Positions 11,460-22,231 of a stretch of 64,000 bases of DNA are shown piece after piece (positions within the stretch are counted from its first letter, which is position 1; each line of letters begins with the position of its first letter). Source of the DNA: Entomortierella parvispora. Taxonomy: Eukaryota > Mortierellomycota > Mortierellomycetes > Mortierellales > Mortierellaceae. The translations under genes and the position numbers were made by a program. Below the pieces are notes generated by a model. The model was not told the DNA's origin. It worked only from the letters and a program-made list of their open reading frames with translations, and did no database searches. Location: NCBI GenBank assembly GCA_963573315.1, contig OY752143.1:558001-622000 (forward strand). Direction: 5' to 3'.

Positions 11460-13111
11460 ACCCCCCCTCTTTCTGAGATACAAGTTTTATTATTATTTTG
11501 ATGATGATGTGTATGAGCGAGGGCTAACAACGACAAGAGGGTCGAGCCGAACGACTGATCTTTCCCGGCGGGCAAATCTTCATTTTGGATCGCAAAAGGC
11601 AAAATATGTCTGGCAGCCGGCGGTGGGCTGACGCACCCGCAATTGCTGCGATAAGAACAAGCCTGTGATAGGCCATTTTTTGCTCAAAGACGATCTGCCT
11701 TCAAGATGTTTCTTCCCGGCAGAAGCCTCTGGGATCACTGCATCTGCAAAATGTGATGAATGAGACGCGTTTTGGGGGTTTGAATTGGTCTGCAGGGTCC
11801 CTTTCTTGTTCAGACCCCGATGCCAAAGAAGGGGAGATGCATGCAAAGTTCTTTGTGCTTGTGCACGAACGTGCGGGGTACAGACGGCGAAACATCTTAG
11901 ACTTTGTGTCAGCCGATGTCGGGTCGGGGTTTGGTGTGAAGATGGCCCAAGATGGCGAACCTTGGTGGACGAAATGGCAAGACTAGAATGATGGCAATGA
12001 CGAAGAAAGCCGAAGGTGGATCATATCGAATCATAACCCAACCTTCTCTTCCTCCGCACATGTGCCTGCTGACCCATGGGGCTCAATTACCGACTTGAGT
12101 GAAGTAAAGTTCTCTTGTGTCCTGACAGATTGACTGGCGGACTGATCGACCCCTTGTGCTCTTTGTCAGCTGGAGGCTATCGGCTGAAGAAACAAACAGA
12201 GAACACGTTTACCGAGGAAACGCCACCGGAGAGCGCGCACACAAAACGCAAAACGCGGGCAACTTTATTTTGCATTGCATTTGTGCTTCCTTGTGTTTGA
12301 TGCCCTGCCTTTGATTTTCTCGTCTATCTACCTTCTTGGAAGGACTCTGCTCATTCAGAGCCGAGATCAAGATGCCAACTCGCAACCAGGTGTCTAGACC
12401 CGAAAGGAGCTGCACACCAGTCCCCATTGCCTGTCATTTGTCTACAGCTTCTATCTTGAGTCGAGCAGAACGATCGAGAGGCTCTTCTCAACAGACTCCG
12501 ATGCTAGTCTCGCAGCCTGGCCGCTGGTCTGATGTTTTGACAAGGCTGGGTAGCTCAGGCCATCTGCCATGAATGCAAGCCAGAACTGCCCGCGAATCTC
12601 GACCATTGTTTACCGCCTGGGTGCCCGCTCACCTTTGCCTTGTGCCACCGATCATCCATCACGAACCTTTGGTCGCTCAAACCGCCCGGTATTGGACAGC
12701 GCTGGGTGGGAACAAAAGTGTGGACCAAAGAGACCGCCTCATTAAGAAAAAGTGGAGAAGGGTAAACAAAACCGGAGCTGAGACGACCCCGCATTTGTTG
12801 ACATGCCTTTCCCGGCGTTTTGGTTTGGTGAGCTTTTTCTCGATCCCTGGCAAACACAAGGTCCAGGTAAAGCGATAGCCTACCACAAGAGACGAGAAGA
12901 AGGCTGCGCTTGTGTCTCTTTGGTTGAGTCAAGGGCATGTTTATTGTGAAGTCTGTCATGACAGTAGGTATAAAACCACCCGTCGACGCCCAGCACCCTA
13001 TTTTTCTTCTCAGACTTGATCTCAACAGCCTCTCCACTCTCACTTCTTCTTGACTTTCTCTTGTACAGTACTCCTCTGACCAAACCCTTTCACTTCACAG
13101 CCTTTTAATCG
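11460..13111. other. Intergenic region upstream of the purine permease
   Basis: This 1.65-kb stretch between PUS10 and the permease has no convincing gene. A 162-codon open frame on the minus strand (12555-13043) overlaps the permease promoter and resembles no family known to me. Sequences matching the GATA-factor core HGATAR occur (near 11649, 12178 and 12872), but at about chance frequency. Confidence 0.55.
12969..12975 (+). promoter_or_regulatory. TATA box of the purine permease gene
   Basis: TATAAAA in the context GTAGGTATAAAACC lies 137 bp upstream of the permease start codon. It is followed by a CT-rich stretch (about 13005-13100) typical of fungal transcription start regions. Transcription probably starts near 13000-13040. 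This is inferred from spacing only. Confidence 0.6.
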
Positions 13112-15057
13112 ATGCAGGAAATCACACAGGCACCCGAGGCCACTCCCTCGCCTGTCTTCATTCTTGATCCCCAAGCCAACCGCACCAGGAAGGAGGACGT
13201 TGATCTATCACATACAGTCGGCAAAATGCCAACGTGGCAAAATATTCAGCAATCTGTGGGAACCCGGTCTGGCTGGTTCGGCGATTACGACTATGGCTTC
13301 CTCTGCATGCCCACCTTGCCCGGATTCACAGTAACAAGAATTCCTCCTTTCTTTGGTCTCAAGGACAAACTGCCCCTTGTCTTGGCCATTATCATGGGTA
13401 AGATTCTTGACAACCGGTGTCACGAATTGTCATTAATGATCCAAACAAACGGTAAATCTAATGTAACATCACTAACATGTCTTTGTCGACCTTAGGCTTC
13501 CAACACGCGCTGGCTATGATCGCTGGTGTCGTAACTCCTGCCATCATCATGTCTGGAACAGGCAACCATGGTATGAACGTTCCAGACAGGATGCGTTCGC
13601 AGATGGTGTCGACATCTTTGATCACGTCCGGTCTCTTGTCCTTTGTCCAGATTACTCGATTCAGGATTGCAAAGACTCCTTACTTTGTTGGTACGGGTCT
13701 TTTGTCAGTTGTCGGTACTTCTTTCATCTTCTTGCCAGTATTGCAGAGCTCAGTCGCCAATATGTACGCTTCTGGCTATTGCAAGAGTACAGTGGATGCC
13801 ACCGGCATCCGATCCTTCCTGCCTTGCCCGGATGCATGGGGTGCTTTCCTTGGAACCTGCATGGTTTGCTCCGTGTTGCCTATTGCCCTCTCATTCTTGC
13901 CTCCTCGTGTGCTAAAGAAGGTCTTCCCACCAATCGTTACTGGTGTCACCGTTATGCTGATCGGAGTACATCTGGTCACCTCGGGCATGTCACAGTGGGG
14001 TGGAGGAAGCGGTCCCTGCAAGTCTAACCCTACAACTGGCCCGTTTGTTAACTGCCCTCGTAACGACGCCCCTCGTTCTGCTCCTTGGGGTGATGCCCAA
14101 TGGATCGGACTCGGATTCTTGGTCTTCTCTGTGATCATTATTGTCGAGTTTTTTGGATCCCCATTCATGAAGAACGCTCAAGTGGTCATTGGTCTTTTAG
14201 TGGGTATGGTTGTGTCTGTTGCTTTGGGCTATACCAACAGCGCATCAGTCGATGCCGCGCCCACCGTCACCTTCCTCTGGCTCCAGACCTACAAGCTGTC
14301 AATCTACCCTCCAGCCATCATTCCGTTACTGATCACGTATACCTTGGCCATGGTCGAGTCCATTGGTGATATCACGGCCTCGTGCGAGGTCTCCAAGTTG
14401 TCGGTCGAGGGTCGCGAGTTTGAGTCACGTCTCCAGGGCGGTATTCTGGCCGATGGTATTGCAGGTGTCTTGGCTCCCCTCTGCATGAATTCGCCAATGA
14501 GCTGCTACGCCCAGAACAACGGTATCATCTCCTTGACTCGTTGCGCTAACACCATGGCCGGTTACATGTGCTGTGTGTTTTTGATCCTCATGGGCGTCTT
14601 TTCCAAATTCGGAGCTCTTTTCCTGATGGTGCCTGATCCTGTACTCGGAGGTATGACTACCTTCTTGTTTGCCAGTGTGGTCGTCTCCGGTATCCGTATC
14701 TTGTCTTTCTTGCCATGGACCCGTCGAGAGCGGTTCATTGTGGCGACCGCGTTGACGTTGGGAATGGGCACCGCATTGGTCCCAGGGGTATTGACACACA
14801 TGTTCCAATACACGGGCTCGAACGCCTTTGTGCTGTCATTGATCAACTCTGTCAACATTGTGTTGGACACGGGCTTTGCCATCGGTGCTATTGTCAGCTG
14901 TCTGCTGAACGCGCTCTTGCCCTCCAACCCGCCCATGGCCTCGGAGCCTATCATTGACCGCCATGGACCTGTGCCCAGCAATAAGGAGATTGAAGAAATG
15001 CAGGTTGAGGCTCAGTCGATCCACGAGAGCATGCTCAACGAAAAGACCCATCATTAA
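13112..15057 (+). CDS. Purine permease of the NAT/NCS2 family (uric acid/xanthine type)
   Basis: This is a plasma-membrane H+ symporter importing purines, most like Aspergillus UapA/UapC. Exons are 13112-13397 and 13496-15057, giving 615 residues. After a hydrophilic N-terminus, the TM1 motif QH is present at residues 98-99 (FQHALAM). Numerous hydrophobic helices follow. The NAT signature QNNGIISLTR begins at Q435 and continues RCANTMAGY, matching the UapA-type substrate site rather than ascorbate (SVCT) or uracil carriers. The intron interrupts the codon just before the QH motif. Substrate assignment to xanthine/uric acid follows from the motif; specificity was not tested. The gene has a TATA box and converges on the DAACS transporter gene, 518 bp stop to stop. 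A UapA-type permease lets a soil fungus use purines as a nitrogen source. Confidence 0.93.
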
Positions 15058-15575
15058 CACAGAGCGAGTGAACCATGCATGTCAACTACTGTGTACCTAA
15101 TCGAAGATCCATCTTTTTTTGTTCCTTCCTCCCTTTCTGTACATACCAATAAAATACTTGAACAACGCCAGAAAAACGCCGATTTGCTCTTTCTCACGCA
15201 GGCCAGTAGCTGGAACTTGGTAATGTTCTGTCAGCGTGGGTGACCTTGCAGTACGCGTGTATCCAGTTCGCGCCTGCTCCAAAATTTTGTCCGCGGAATC
15301 AAATCTGAACATGTTGGCCTGTTTCTCGGCAAAGGGGGGACGCAGTAGATTGGATCTTTGTTGTTGTTTTTATTCTTGAGAATGTGGTATTATACAGGAT
15401 ATTGAAGGAGAGTATTCAACGAGGGAACTTTAAAGACCCATTGAAACAGATGGAGGGAATAAATAACAGGCGAGGGAAGTGGATACACATTGAAGGCTCT
15501 CCAGCGAGGAATGAAAGGGTGATGTGGTGGGCAAGATAGATTTTTCAAGGAGGAAACGGAGAGAAAGTTTTCAAT
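15058..15575. other. Convergent intergenic region between two transporter genes
   Basis: The stretch between the permease (+) and DAACS symporter (-) stop codons is A/T-rich. It contains AATAAA-like stretches (for example CCAATAAAATAC near 15150) that could direct polyadenylation of the permease mRNA. No gene was seen. Confidence 0.55.
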
Positions 15576-17249
15576 TTAAACAATCTGGTCTGCTTGGTTG
15601 TTGCGGTGACGATGGGTTGAAGTACGGTTGCCGTCGAAGCCGGAGGAGGTCGAGTGCACAGAGTGGATCGAGGACTTCTCGCCGTGGAGGCCGCCCAAGG
15701 TGTCGCGGACAACGGGGCCACCGTGGGAATGGTGATGCATCGCGTTGTACTCCTGGCTCTCGACCTCGTCCATAGCCAAGGTCTCGGGGGAGAGGCCGGC
15801 CTGGCGATCGTGCCATTCGTCGTTACGGAACTGACCCTCCCACTTGGAGATGACAACGCAGGCAGTCATGTTGCCAAGAACATTGATCGATGTACGGGCC
15901 ATGTCCATGAAGGCGTCCACACCCAAGATCAGGGACAAAGGGGCCCAGGGGATGTTGGCACTGCTCAATGTCGAGGTCAAGACAATGAAGGAAGCACGAG
16001 GAACGGCAGCTACACCCTTGGAACTCAACATCAACGTGATCATGATGACAATCTGCTCTCCCACCGACTTTGAAATACCGGCAACCTGGGCACAGAACAT
16101 TGCGGCCAAGGCCAGGTACAAAGTCGAACCGTCCAGGTTGAAAGAGTAACCGGTGGGGATCACGAAAGCGACAATCTCAGGAGGGCATCCGAAAGCGATC
16201 ATGTTCTCCATAGCCTTGGGAAGGGCGGACTCAGAAGAGGCAGTGGCAAAAGCCATGATGAAGGGCTGGCTGGTGGCTTTGACGAATTCACGGAGAGGGA
16301 TACGGCAAATCAAAATAATGGGAAGGAAGATCAAGAGCGCAAAGACGATCAATGTCGCGTAGAGAGTTCCGACAAGGCGTCCCGCCACAGCCAAGGCGCC
16401 GAGACCATACCTGCCGATAGTGGCAGCCAAGGCAAAACCGATACCAAAGGGAGCGTAGTTCATGATCAACTCGACCACCTTAAACATGATCAAGGACAAG
16501 GACGAGTTGAAATCGAGCATGACCTTCTTGGACTTTTGATCCGCCCTCATGATGGCGACCGAGAACATGATGGCGCAAAAGACAATAGCCAGCACTGCCC
16601 CGTGGTCAGCCATGGCGGCAAAGAACGATGTAGGGACAATCATCTCCATTTCCTTGACCCAGGTGATCGTCTTGTTGCTGCCTTCGGGGGTCTCGAGACC
16701 AGCCATAGTGAATCCGTGACCGGGCTTGGTCAAGTTCACGGACAAAAGACCAACGATCAAAGCAAAGGTGGTAACAACTTCAAAGTAGACAATGGACTTC
16801 AATGCCAACCGACCGACGCGCATGAGATCATCTCCGTGACCGGCAATACCGACGACCAGGGTTGAGAAAATAAGGGGGCCCTAGGAAATAGATAACAAGG
16901 TTCGAGTGAGAACCGTTGTTCACTCCGTTGCAGATCAACATTACAAGCGGTAAGGTAGTAGAAAGGATGGGGGGGAAAAACTTACGACAACGGCTTGGAT
17001 CATGCGGATGAAGACTCTTCCCATAGGTTCAAGAGTGACGGCAGCATCGGGAGCGAACTGGCCAAAGAGAATTCCGGCAATCATACCAACCACGATCCAA
17101 ATGGTAAGGTTGGTGCGACGACGAAGGAACGTGAACAAGATAGCCAAGGGCCTGAAGGCAGTGTGGAAGAAACCGGCTACTCTGCCGCGCTCCTGCTGTG
17201 TCTTTGAGTGCTCATCGACATAAGTTCCGACTGGACCGTGGGCGTTCAT
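15576..17249 (-). CDS. Dicarboxylate/amino acid:cation symporter (DAACS, GltT/GltP-like)
   Basis: This secondary transporter takes up acidic amino acids or C4-dicarboxylates with Na+ or H+. Exons are 17249-16986 and 16880-15576, giving 522 residues. It shows the full EAAT/Glt fold: N-terminal helices (NLTIWIVVGMIAGILFGQ), the serine-rich HP1 (ATASSESALPKAMENM), TM7 motif NLDGS near residue 335 (PTGYSFNLDGSTLYLALAAM), HP2 (KGVAAVPRASFIVLTSTL) and TM8 DMARTSINVLGN near residue 412. The TM8 Asp-Met-x-Arg substrate residues are kept. The final position of the TM8 cation-site motif is Asn instead of the Asp seen in GltPh. The NLDGS and KGVAAVPRASF wording is closer to bacterial GltT/GltP than to animal EAATs. 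The short C-terminal tail is Ser/His-rich. The substrate cannot be fixed from sequence. Confidence 0.9.
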
Positions 17250-17291
17250 CGATGCTGTCTTGGTGATTTGATTGCGAGCTGTTTGGGTTGG

Positions 17292-17854
17292 CTATGAGTA
17301 TAGCAGATTGAGAGCAGCAAGTTGAGGGGCGGCAAGGGGGCAAGGGTGGAGTAGAATGTCAATCGGGTGTCGATTCAGCGACAGGAAGAGAGGGATGAGT
17401 GGAAAGAGATGAAAGAGAGAGAGAGAAATGGAAGAGATAGTTGGTCAGTGGGTATGTTCATTCTTTTTGTTTTGTTTGTTGTGGTTGATCCCTGGTAAAG
17501 AAAAAAATGACCGTGCAGTTCTTGAATCACAACAAAAAAACACTTCCTGGGAAATAACTCGTCCCTCTGTCCCTTTGCCACCTGCTGCCCTCAAAAGAGG
17601 GGCGCTCGATACCAAAAGAGAACAAGAAAGCAGGAACGGGTTGCAAAATAAAACAACAGATTGTTGAGCGAAGAAATAGAAGCGAAACGCTGCAGGGCCT
17701 GAATGAACTGACGTCTATCCAGAATACCCGCTATCGAGGCTGGCTTGTAAAAAGTAAAGGTACAAGACCTTGAAGTGCGGAGAAGAGATGGCAGGGAGGA
17801 AGAGTGGAAGAGTGAGGGTGGCATGCAATCGAGCAATGAGGACGGGCACTTACA
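17292..17854 (-). other. Probable 5'UTR intron of the DAACS symporter gene
   Basis: On the minus strand a consensus donor GTAAGT begins at 17854. A good acceptor (CTATACTCATAG) ends at 17292, 43 bp before the start codon. No other gene occupies the interval, and a TATA box lies about 140 bp upstream of the donor. This would be a 563-bp intron wholly in the leader, longer than the coding introns here. Confidence 0.5.
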
Positions 17855-17989
17855 GAGCTAAGACAGGAACGGTCAACAGATTGAGCAGGATGCGGTGTTG
17901 TTCTTTTGGTCGGGAAATGTCAAGGGGGTGAAGGCAAGGAGGCGATAGGAGAGAAAAAGAGAAAAATGAAGAAGGGCAATCCTCCAAGG

Positions 17990-18002
17990 GCTTTTATACA
18001 GT
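17990..18002 (-). promoter_or_regulatory. TATA box of the DAACS symporter gene
   Basis: The minus strand reads CTGTATAAAAGCC, a near-perfect TATA element. It sits about 140 bp upstream of the leader-intron donor at 17854. With the leader intron removed, the start codon would lie about 160 nt downstream in the mRNA. The assignment rests on motif and position. Confidence 0.6.
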
Positions 18003-20955
18003 TCGCTCTCGCCTAGTAATCGTGTCCGTGTGCTTGAAGTACGCTTCACTCTCCATGATCCAATTGGCGCCCAGGGGAAAGAGAATTAGAGTTGAACTAT
18101 TATCTGCACCAGTCTGAATCTGGTCCATCTTTTCACGTTTTTTCAGTTACCTACCTGCTGGGCGTCGAAGTTAATGGCCACTCAACATGGCACTGCCACT
18201 AGGGTTTTATGGTGGTGTAGTGGTGGTGTAGTAGAGTTTCAAAGGCGCGGTCACCTCAATGGCATGGTTTGAGTCGGTCCAGTGTTGTATTGTCATGTTT
18301 CTGTTTCTCACGTTTTGATTTCCGGCCCTTTTTTGAGTTGTATTTTGATTTTTTTACCAGGGATTCGTGGAGCTCTGTTCCAGGAAATCCAAACAACAAA
18401 CTCAAGACTTCTGTGTCGCAGTCGACGACCGTTGATGCCCGTCTATGGTCCGGGGGGAAGTCTGATAGAGTCTAGCCTTCAGCACTTCTGACAAACACGC
18501 GCCCATGGTGGTTCTTGCTCGTTTTTATCTTCTCGACGACACTGACGGAAGAAAAAGGGAGAAAAGGAAGAGGAGTGACCATGGCAACCGTTTTCCTGGG
18601 CTAGTGCAAAATATACAAAATATAAAGTCTCTTTAGCCGTTTTGAAATACACGCATCACCTCTTGGTGTTCGCTCTTGTGGGTGGGTAGGACAAGAAGAT
18701 GCTGCTCCTACTCTTTGTTCTTGGGCGGGGGGCTGCACTCCATGCAATTACCGGGTGTTTTCACCGACCACAAACAAAAGAAAGGCCCAACAGCTCAACT
18801 GGATTTTTTGGGTGTCATTTTGAACATGATGCCGCCTCCTTTTCAACCAATGCCTTCCCCTCTTGGACAGTCAATTAGATCCAGTTGCTCAGTCTTCTAT
18901 GTGTGCGACCATTGTCGCGTGTGCCCCATTAGTCTACAGTACACTATTGACGACAATCCCGATAAGAAGGAATCGCTGTTGTCCCTCCCTTGAACATTTC
19001 ATCGAATCAAGTGTGCCTGGCTATTCCCCTTGCCCTGCCTCACTTCCTTTATCTCCAGCTATCCAGAGAAGACAGGTGTCCCCACACGCCACATTCCATC
19101 AACAACTCCACACCGCCTATCCACTCATCTCTGCACATTGAAAGTGGATGAAAGCGACTTTAAGGATCAATCGTTGTTTGCGCTTACGTCGAATGACGAC
19201 CCATTCGACTTTGTGGCGAGTTCTTTTGCTGTCCCTCGCCAATTGCAAAGAAAAGAGTAAACGAGCCAAAGGGTATGATTCTCCTGGGCGGTGGGAAGGT
19301 ATGCCAATTTTTCATTTTACGTTTGTTCGCAATAGAGTTCATTCCCGACGACACCCTTTACGACGGCAAAGCTACACGGCATGGGTACACGTCAAAAGTA
19401 CACGGCATAGGTACACGACAAAGGTACACGGCAAAGGTGCAGGGGACTTGTGCAACCTACCGAGGTCGCCCGTTGGTCGCAGCAGATGCAGGCGGAAAAG
19501 TCGGATCCCAGCTACATTTCGCCGTTGGGCCTGTCCAAGAAAGCCCAAGTGGGTTCATGCCCAAAAGAGGGGAACCAGTTTTTTTTTTTCCTTTTCTTTT
19601 CTTTCTCTAGACTGCAGATATGGGGTGGGTCACTGAGACGGCAGGGACCTTGCTCTTTTTTTGGTGTTCACAAGTCCCCCCTCTCTTGATATTTCAGAGC
19701 TCTCTCGCCTCAACTCATCATCCTACTGCCTGTCGTTTCCCTGCAGGACTGGTTTTCCTCTTATCGTCTCTCCTTTGTCTGAGATCTGACTTGAGTCACT
19801 GATCAATCGCCACTTACCACCACAGTGGAGCAGCTGCTCGTGGTCAATGTCGAGCAGAGGATGAAGGCCAAACTGGCATAGAATTGGTGAAATGAAAGCG
19901 TGAAAGCGTGGGAGACTACCTTGCTAATCTGTCTCTCTTCTCTCCCTGCTCTCCGCTCTGTGGCGGTATAGCTCCACCTTCCTGTCGGACAAAAAAAAAA
20001 GGGAATGGACTCGGAGATACAACCACGCGATGGGACGTGACTGTAGTCCGATCTTCTTTTTTTGTGTTCCAGATGCTGCAGCTGCGAGCACAGAAGAAAC
20101 CGGCCCTTCGATTCCCTACCCCAAAAGAACAGCAAACAATGCAGTCATACAGCCGGGGAGAATGTGTATGTACTTTCAGGCTACTACTGTCACTGTGTCA
20201 CTGTACATACACATGAACATGTACAGAGCACCGAGACATCACCCAACCAAGCCCGAGAGACAGAAGACATTAATGGCCCGGAGCTGTCATCCGTAGGATT
20301 TTAGCTGAACAACTCTCAAGTCAGAATCCGTGCTGGAACGCGACATTTACCGCCTTTTTCCGATTTTTTTTTTGTTGCATACGAATAGGACCTGCTACGT
20401 GGGGTTGTCTTGTCTTGCCAGACGGAAAGGTTTGATGAGACTCCTGCTAATTGTGTAAGGACTTGCGTCTGGCGCGAATTTCGCCCAATAGAATCGACCT
20501 CGACTTGCACTGAACAGCAAGCGGGTCCGAGTCTCTCGGTTGAGGTCTATTCGACTGGACCGAGAGTGCAAATGCCTTCTCAGTTAAAGAACCCTCTCAG
20601 TCAAGTGCTAGGCAGGTGTAGATTCATTGTTTACAGGGCTAGGGCTGGTCGGCCCGTTTGGATGGAAAAGGTATACTTAAGGGGCTTTAGATTGGAATGT
20701 GCGGAAGCCAACTCTCTGCATGCATGAGCTCGCAAGGACAGGATTCATCTGACACTTTCCCTCCATCTCTCTCTCCCATAATCTCTCCCTATCAACCTCG
20801 ACGTTGTTTTCCGCCCCATTGTTTTTGTTTTTTGTCGCGCCACATCACCCCTGCCCCCTGCCTGTTCGATCTTTACCCGAGTATGTAATCGGTTCATTAT
20901 TCTGATGGGTGGTTGGCGATTTGAGACGTGTCGACATTGTTCTGGAGTGTATCGA
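18003..20955. other. Gene-poor region, no supported gene
   Basis: This stretch of about 3 kb has no coding region I can support. A 59-codon ATG frame at 18699-18878 (+) begins with a signal-peptide-like hydrophobic run and lies 80 bp after a TATAAAG at about 18617. It is too short to call. Imperfect tandem copies of a roughly 12-18 bp unit (ACACGGCA-GGTACACG type) lie at about 19372-19440. A short GGTGGTGTAGT duplication lies at about 18210-18232. Confidence 0.5.
19372..19440 (+). repeat. Short imperfect tandem repeat (GGTACACGGCA-type unit)
   Basis: The motif TACACGGCA / GTACACGACAAAG recurs about five times in 70 bp with small variations. It lies in a non-coding stretch with no neighbouring gene within 2 kb. 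No function can be assigned. Confidence 0.7.
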
Positions 20956-21122
20956 CCAGCTCGGACAACGAGTCCTCCTTGATAGAGTGTACCGCTGAAT
21001 CCGAGAAGGCTCCTACCATACGGATAGAATGGTTTTCTTTCAAGAGACTATTCGACTCTTATATCCGCTGCGATTTCCTCGTTTTGGTGAGAGGGTTGCA
21101 ATTGGCGCGCTAGATGGTTGAG
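20956..21122 (-). repeat. Copy A of a coding-like direct duplication
   Basis: This 167-bp segment matches 21251-21418 in the same orientation at roughly 88% identity by eye. On the minus strand it reads KENHSIRMVGAFSDSAVHSI followed by KEDSLSEL, and runs on to a stop at 20898-20900. Relative to copy B it lacks one base just before this segment, which breaks the upstream frame, so this copy is probably decayed or partial. The protein family is not recognised. Confidence 0.75.
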
Positions 21123-21203
21123 TTGTATACATATCCCAAATGCAGCAGGCGCCTCCTAACCGGGGCGACCTTGGTCCTTTGTTAGAGCAATTTGGTTTAT
21201 TAC

Positions 21204-21452
21204 TCATTGTTCCGTAAAGGCGGTGATTTCGATGCGTTGGGGTGATTGTGCCAGCTCGGATAGTGAATCTTCCTTGATAGAGTGTACCACTGCATCAGGG
21301 AAGGCCCCTACCGTACGGATAGAATGGTTTTCTTTTAAAGACACTATTCGACTCTTGTGTTCGCTGCGATTACCTCGTTTTGGTGAGAGGGTTGCAATCG
21401 GCGCGCTAGAAGGTTGAGCATTAATCACAACTGAACAATGCGAACCCACCAA
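21204..21452 (-). pseudogene. Copy B of the duplication: open frame, possible gene fragment
   Basis: On the minus strand this is an 82-residue open frame. Its central part (KENHSIRTVGAFPDAVVHSI then KEDSLSEL) corresponds to copy A at 20956-21122. Across the ten codons SIKEDSLSEL the two copies differ at five bases and every change is synonymous, which implies this strand and frame were once under protein-level selection. The duplicated DNA itself spans 21251-21418. It could be the C-terminal exon of a paralogous gene pair, a remnant of a mobile element, or a pseudogene. I recognise no family. Confidence 0.45.
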
Positions 21453-21741
21453 ACCAGTGGGGGTCTTGCTCTCAATCGTAGTCGTTGATGTAGCTGCTTT
21501 TGGTCTTCAGTTTCATGATTCATTCGTTCTTTTTCGCACCATGTGGAGTTCCTTTCTTTGTAGAGGCGGTATTCGACAAGAGCGAGGAAAAGGAAGAGGA
21601 AGCTCCCTCCTGGACAACACACCACGACAACAGACAACACCTAACAAGTTAGTTTTGAAAATTTTTCTGGAAGGCCGACACCCCGCATGGTGGCGTTTTC
21701 TAATCAGTAAGCTACCCTCTCGAAAATGACTACACTCTATT

Positions 21742-22192
21742 ATGGAAGAGACCTTTGCACAATCTGCGGAGCAGAGCAGGAGTCTGATCGCCTACTTGTC
21801 CGCGGAAAATCCAAGTTTGACGCTCGTCGCTAGCCACACACGTCGGAAACATGGATTTCTCATGGCAAGTCCATTGAGGCGAACATGATCAGATCCTTCC
21901 CACGAGCAGTATTAGTGCAGTTGCGCTTCTAGCAACCGTCTTTCATCAGATCTGGATATTTCACCACATCCTCGGGAACCAACCTTTCGGCTCGACCCAA
22001 GTGACAACGTCCATTAACCTTGCTGTCAACATAATTGTTCACTGGAACGAGTATCGGCGCCGCCTAAAGGAGGAACGTAGCCGAGAGTTACCAATTGACC
22101 CTAACTCAGGCCTCTCGAATCCCCAACACCTAGTATTTTCTTTTAGTACCACCCTTATAGTGTTGGTGGTTTTTACTCTAGATGTGGTGTGA
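21742..22192 (+). CDS. Possible small membrane-protein gene, two exons (tentative)
   Basis: An ATG at 21742 opens a 41-codon frame (METFAQ-like start: MEETFAQSAEQSRSLIAYLS, ending TRRKHGFLM near 21864). A second frame from about 21920 reads VALLATVFHQIWIFHHIL, then a basic loop (HWNEYRRRLKEER), then LVFSFSTTLIVLVVFTLDVV and a stop at 22190-22192. The two frames would join through a short intron of about 50-65 bp. Possible donors are GC (GCAAGT) or GTCCAT at about 21866-21872, with acceptors at about 21919-21932. No single canonical pair is clearly best. The product would have about 130 residues and two membrane helices. The protein is unrecognised and the splice junction is unresolved. Confidence 0.3.
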
Positions 22193-22198
22193 GGTGGG

Positions 22199-22231
22199 GA
22201 CCGCACCAAGTTTAGGAAAAAGGTGCGGTTC
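22199..22231. other. Inverted repeat (8-bp stem)
   Basis: ACCGCACC and its exact complement GGTGCGGT are separated by about 15 bases. The pair lies just downstream of the tentative small gene ending at 22192. It could form a hairpin in RNA or bind a dimeric protein; chance is also possible. Confidence 0.4.

Noticed and set aside
12555-13043. 162-codon minus-strand frame upstream of the purine permease
   Set aside because: No recognisable domain, irregular composition, and it overlaps the TATA box and CT-rich start region of the permease.
11460-13111. GATA-factor (AreA-type) sites controlling the purine permease
   Set aside because: HGATAR cores are present but not more often than expected by chance in 1.6 kb, so nitrogen control is plausible but not shown.
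15576-17249. Prokaryotic contamination as the source of the GltT-like gene
   Set aside because: The gene has a consensus spliceosomal intron in phase and lies between typical eukaryotic genes on the same contig.
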